Shown here: piece after piece, positions 38,593 to 39,074 of the stretch
How positions within the stretch are numbered: position 1 is the first letter of the stretch
Layout of the letters: every line of letters begins with the position of its first letter
NCBI GenBank assembly: GCA_027483465.1
Contig: JAIXUQ010000058.1
Coordinates: 1 to 39,074 of the forward strand
DNA from: Sphingomonadales bacterium
GTDB taxonomy: Bacteria > Pseudomonadota > Alphaproteobacteria > Sphingomonadales > Sphingomonadaceae
Length of the DNA stretch: 39,074 bases
Direction: 5' to 3'
Notes under the pieces: generated by a model
Databases searched by the model: none
What the model was told of the DNA's origin: nothing
What the model saw: only the letters and a program-made list of their open reading frames with translations
Program-made: the position numbers and the translations under genes

Positions 38593-38817
38593 ATGAGCAA
38601 GCCGATAACCCTGAATGTCCGCGTGGGTGGGGCATTGGGCGCCTTTGTGACCGCCAATGTCGGCGAAGACGGCGCCTATGAGAATGTCAGCGAATATGTC
38701 CGCGATCTGATCCGGCGCGACAAGGAACGGGTGGAGGCGGAAGGCTTCGCCCGGCTGAAGGCGGAGCTGGCGGCGGCTGTCGGGCGGCGCGGCGGGCATC
38801 CTGACCATATTGCATGA
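38593..38817 (+). CDS. ParD-like antitoxin, C-terminally truncated and altered
   Basis: This 74-residue frame begins MSKPITLNVRVGGALGAFVTANV and has the ParD core YENVSEYVRDLIRRDKERVEAEGFARLKAELAAAV, a ribbon-helix-helix DNA-binding domain plus the start of the toxin-binding helix. The last residues, GRRGGHPDHIA, do not fit ParD; family members normally continue about 15-20 residues with a toxin-wrapping tail. The break coincides with a shift into a ParE-like end in the next frame (38798-38863), so a deletion fused the two genes. The ribosome site GAGGTG is well placed. The DNA-binding half may still work as a repressor. Confidence 0.7.
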   Translation: MSKPITLNVRVGGALGAFVTANVGEDGAYENVSEYVRDLIRRDKERVEAEGFARLKAELAAAVGRRGGHPDHIA

Positions 38818-38863
38818 GCGGATGCACCAGCTTGGCAGCTTCCGCGACGACGCGGGTCGCTAG
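38798..38863 (+). pseudogene. Relic of a ParE-type toxin C-terminus
   Basis: In the frame one base ahead of the antitoxin, the sequence reads ILTILHERMHQLGSFRDDAGR and then TAG (38861-38863). ParE/RelE-family toxins commonly end with a strand and tail like V-R-I-L-R-I-L-H-Q-R-M-D; the ILTILHERM here fits this closely. Everything earlier in the toxin, including the active-site region, is missing, so no functional toxin can be made. The relic overlaps the end of the convergent YjbR gene by a few bases. Confidence 0.6.
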
Positions 38864-39074
38864 ATCGGCAGCATTGCCAGCCGCTTCGGCGCGCACAGGC
38901 GCCAGGCGGCGGTCAGCATGGCCTCGATCATCGTCCAGTCTGGACGGTCGGTGAGGACCACGCCCACCCAGCCTGATGGCCCATAATATTTCGGGCGGAA
39001 AAACCGGTCAGGGTCCTGCTCGATCAGCATGGCCTGCTCGTCGAGGCCGGAGACTTTCAGCAGCAGGGCGGTGA
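38860..39074 (-). CDS. MmcQ/YjbR family protein (3' part; 5' end outside window)
   Basis: The last 70 codons of a minus-strand gene are present, ending with TAG at 38860-38862. The visible part reads LLLKVSGLDEQAMLIEQDP, then DRFFRPKYYGPSGWVGVVLTDRPDW and the final helix IEAMLTAAWRLCAPKRL. The FFRP-KYYGPSGWVGV block is the family's most recognisable section. MmcQ/YjbR proteins are small (about 110-120 residues) CyaY-like-fold proteins called DNA-binding in databases, though a role is not established. The start lies beyond the window edge. Confidence 0.87.
   Translation of the reverse strand, partial: TALLLKVSGLDEQAMLIEQDPDRFFRPKYYGPSGWVGVVLTDRPDWTMIEAMLTAAWRLCAPKRLAMLPI

Overview
The window is a GC-rich, gene-dense stretch of an alphaproteobacterial chromosome, most likely from the order Sphingomonadales. 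This rests on synteny and family content: a zapA / 6S RNA / 5-formyltetrahydrofolate cyclo-ligase block divergent from a tkt-gap-pgk-fba glycolysis cluster, a LuxR-type regulator carrying a DUF4019-like domain, a DUF2842 protein, and an lptD-surA-pdxA-rsmA operon. The genus cannot be fixed from the sequence alone. Almost all genes are housekeeping genes. No phage, insertion sequence or CRISPR array was seen.

Layout. 1-6.1 kb: end of an unidentified gene, an HI0933/BaiN-type flavoprotein, a nitroreductase, a membrane-anchored LuxR-type regulator on the minus strand followed by a relic of a second nitroreductase copy, then a minus-strand dienelactone hydrolase with a small coupled gene, an Nramp-family transporter with a Fur-box-like operator, and a small secreted protein. 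6.1-9.3 kb: acyl-CoA thioesterase II, tRNA-Asp(GTC), a shared bidirectional terminator, and a minus-strand operon (short coiled-coil gene with an apparent ATT start, zapA, 6S RNA, fau, DUF2842, chorismate mutase). 9.3-16.1 kb: tkt, gap, pgk, class I aldolase, thiE, inositol-phosphatase-family gene. 16.2-22.0 kb: nuoABCDEF of respiratory complex I, with five extra small coupled ORFs between nuoD and nuoF. The run stops after nuoF, so nuoG-N must lie elsewhere. 22.0-30.7 kb: secreted cupin, gyrA, YhhN-family membrane protein, periplasmic repeat protein, guaB, RsmB-type methyltransferase, small TPR protein. 30.7-36.4 kb: minus-strand lptD-surA-pdxA-rsmA. 36.4-39.07 kb: pepA, ndk, the debris of a ParDE toxin-antitoxin module, and the 3' part of a MmcQ/YjbR-family gene.

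How the genes work together: central carbon flux (tkt, gap, pgk, fba), NADH oxidation (nuo), nucleotide balance (guaB, ndk), outer-membrane assembly (lptD, surA), ribosome maturation (rsmA, rsmB-like) and cofactor supply (thiE, pdxA, fau). Points most worth a second look are the five small ORFs inside the nuo operon (two look like tandem paralogues), the nuo operon break, the ATT start upstream of zapA, the metal-box-like palindrome at 5572-5601, the nitroreductase relic with almost only silent changes, the 30-bp tandem repeat duplicating the lptD stop region, and the ParD/ParE deletion scar.
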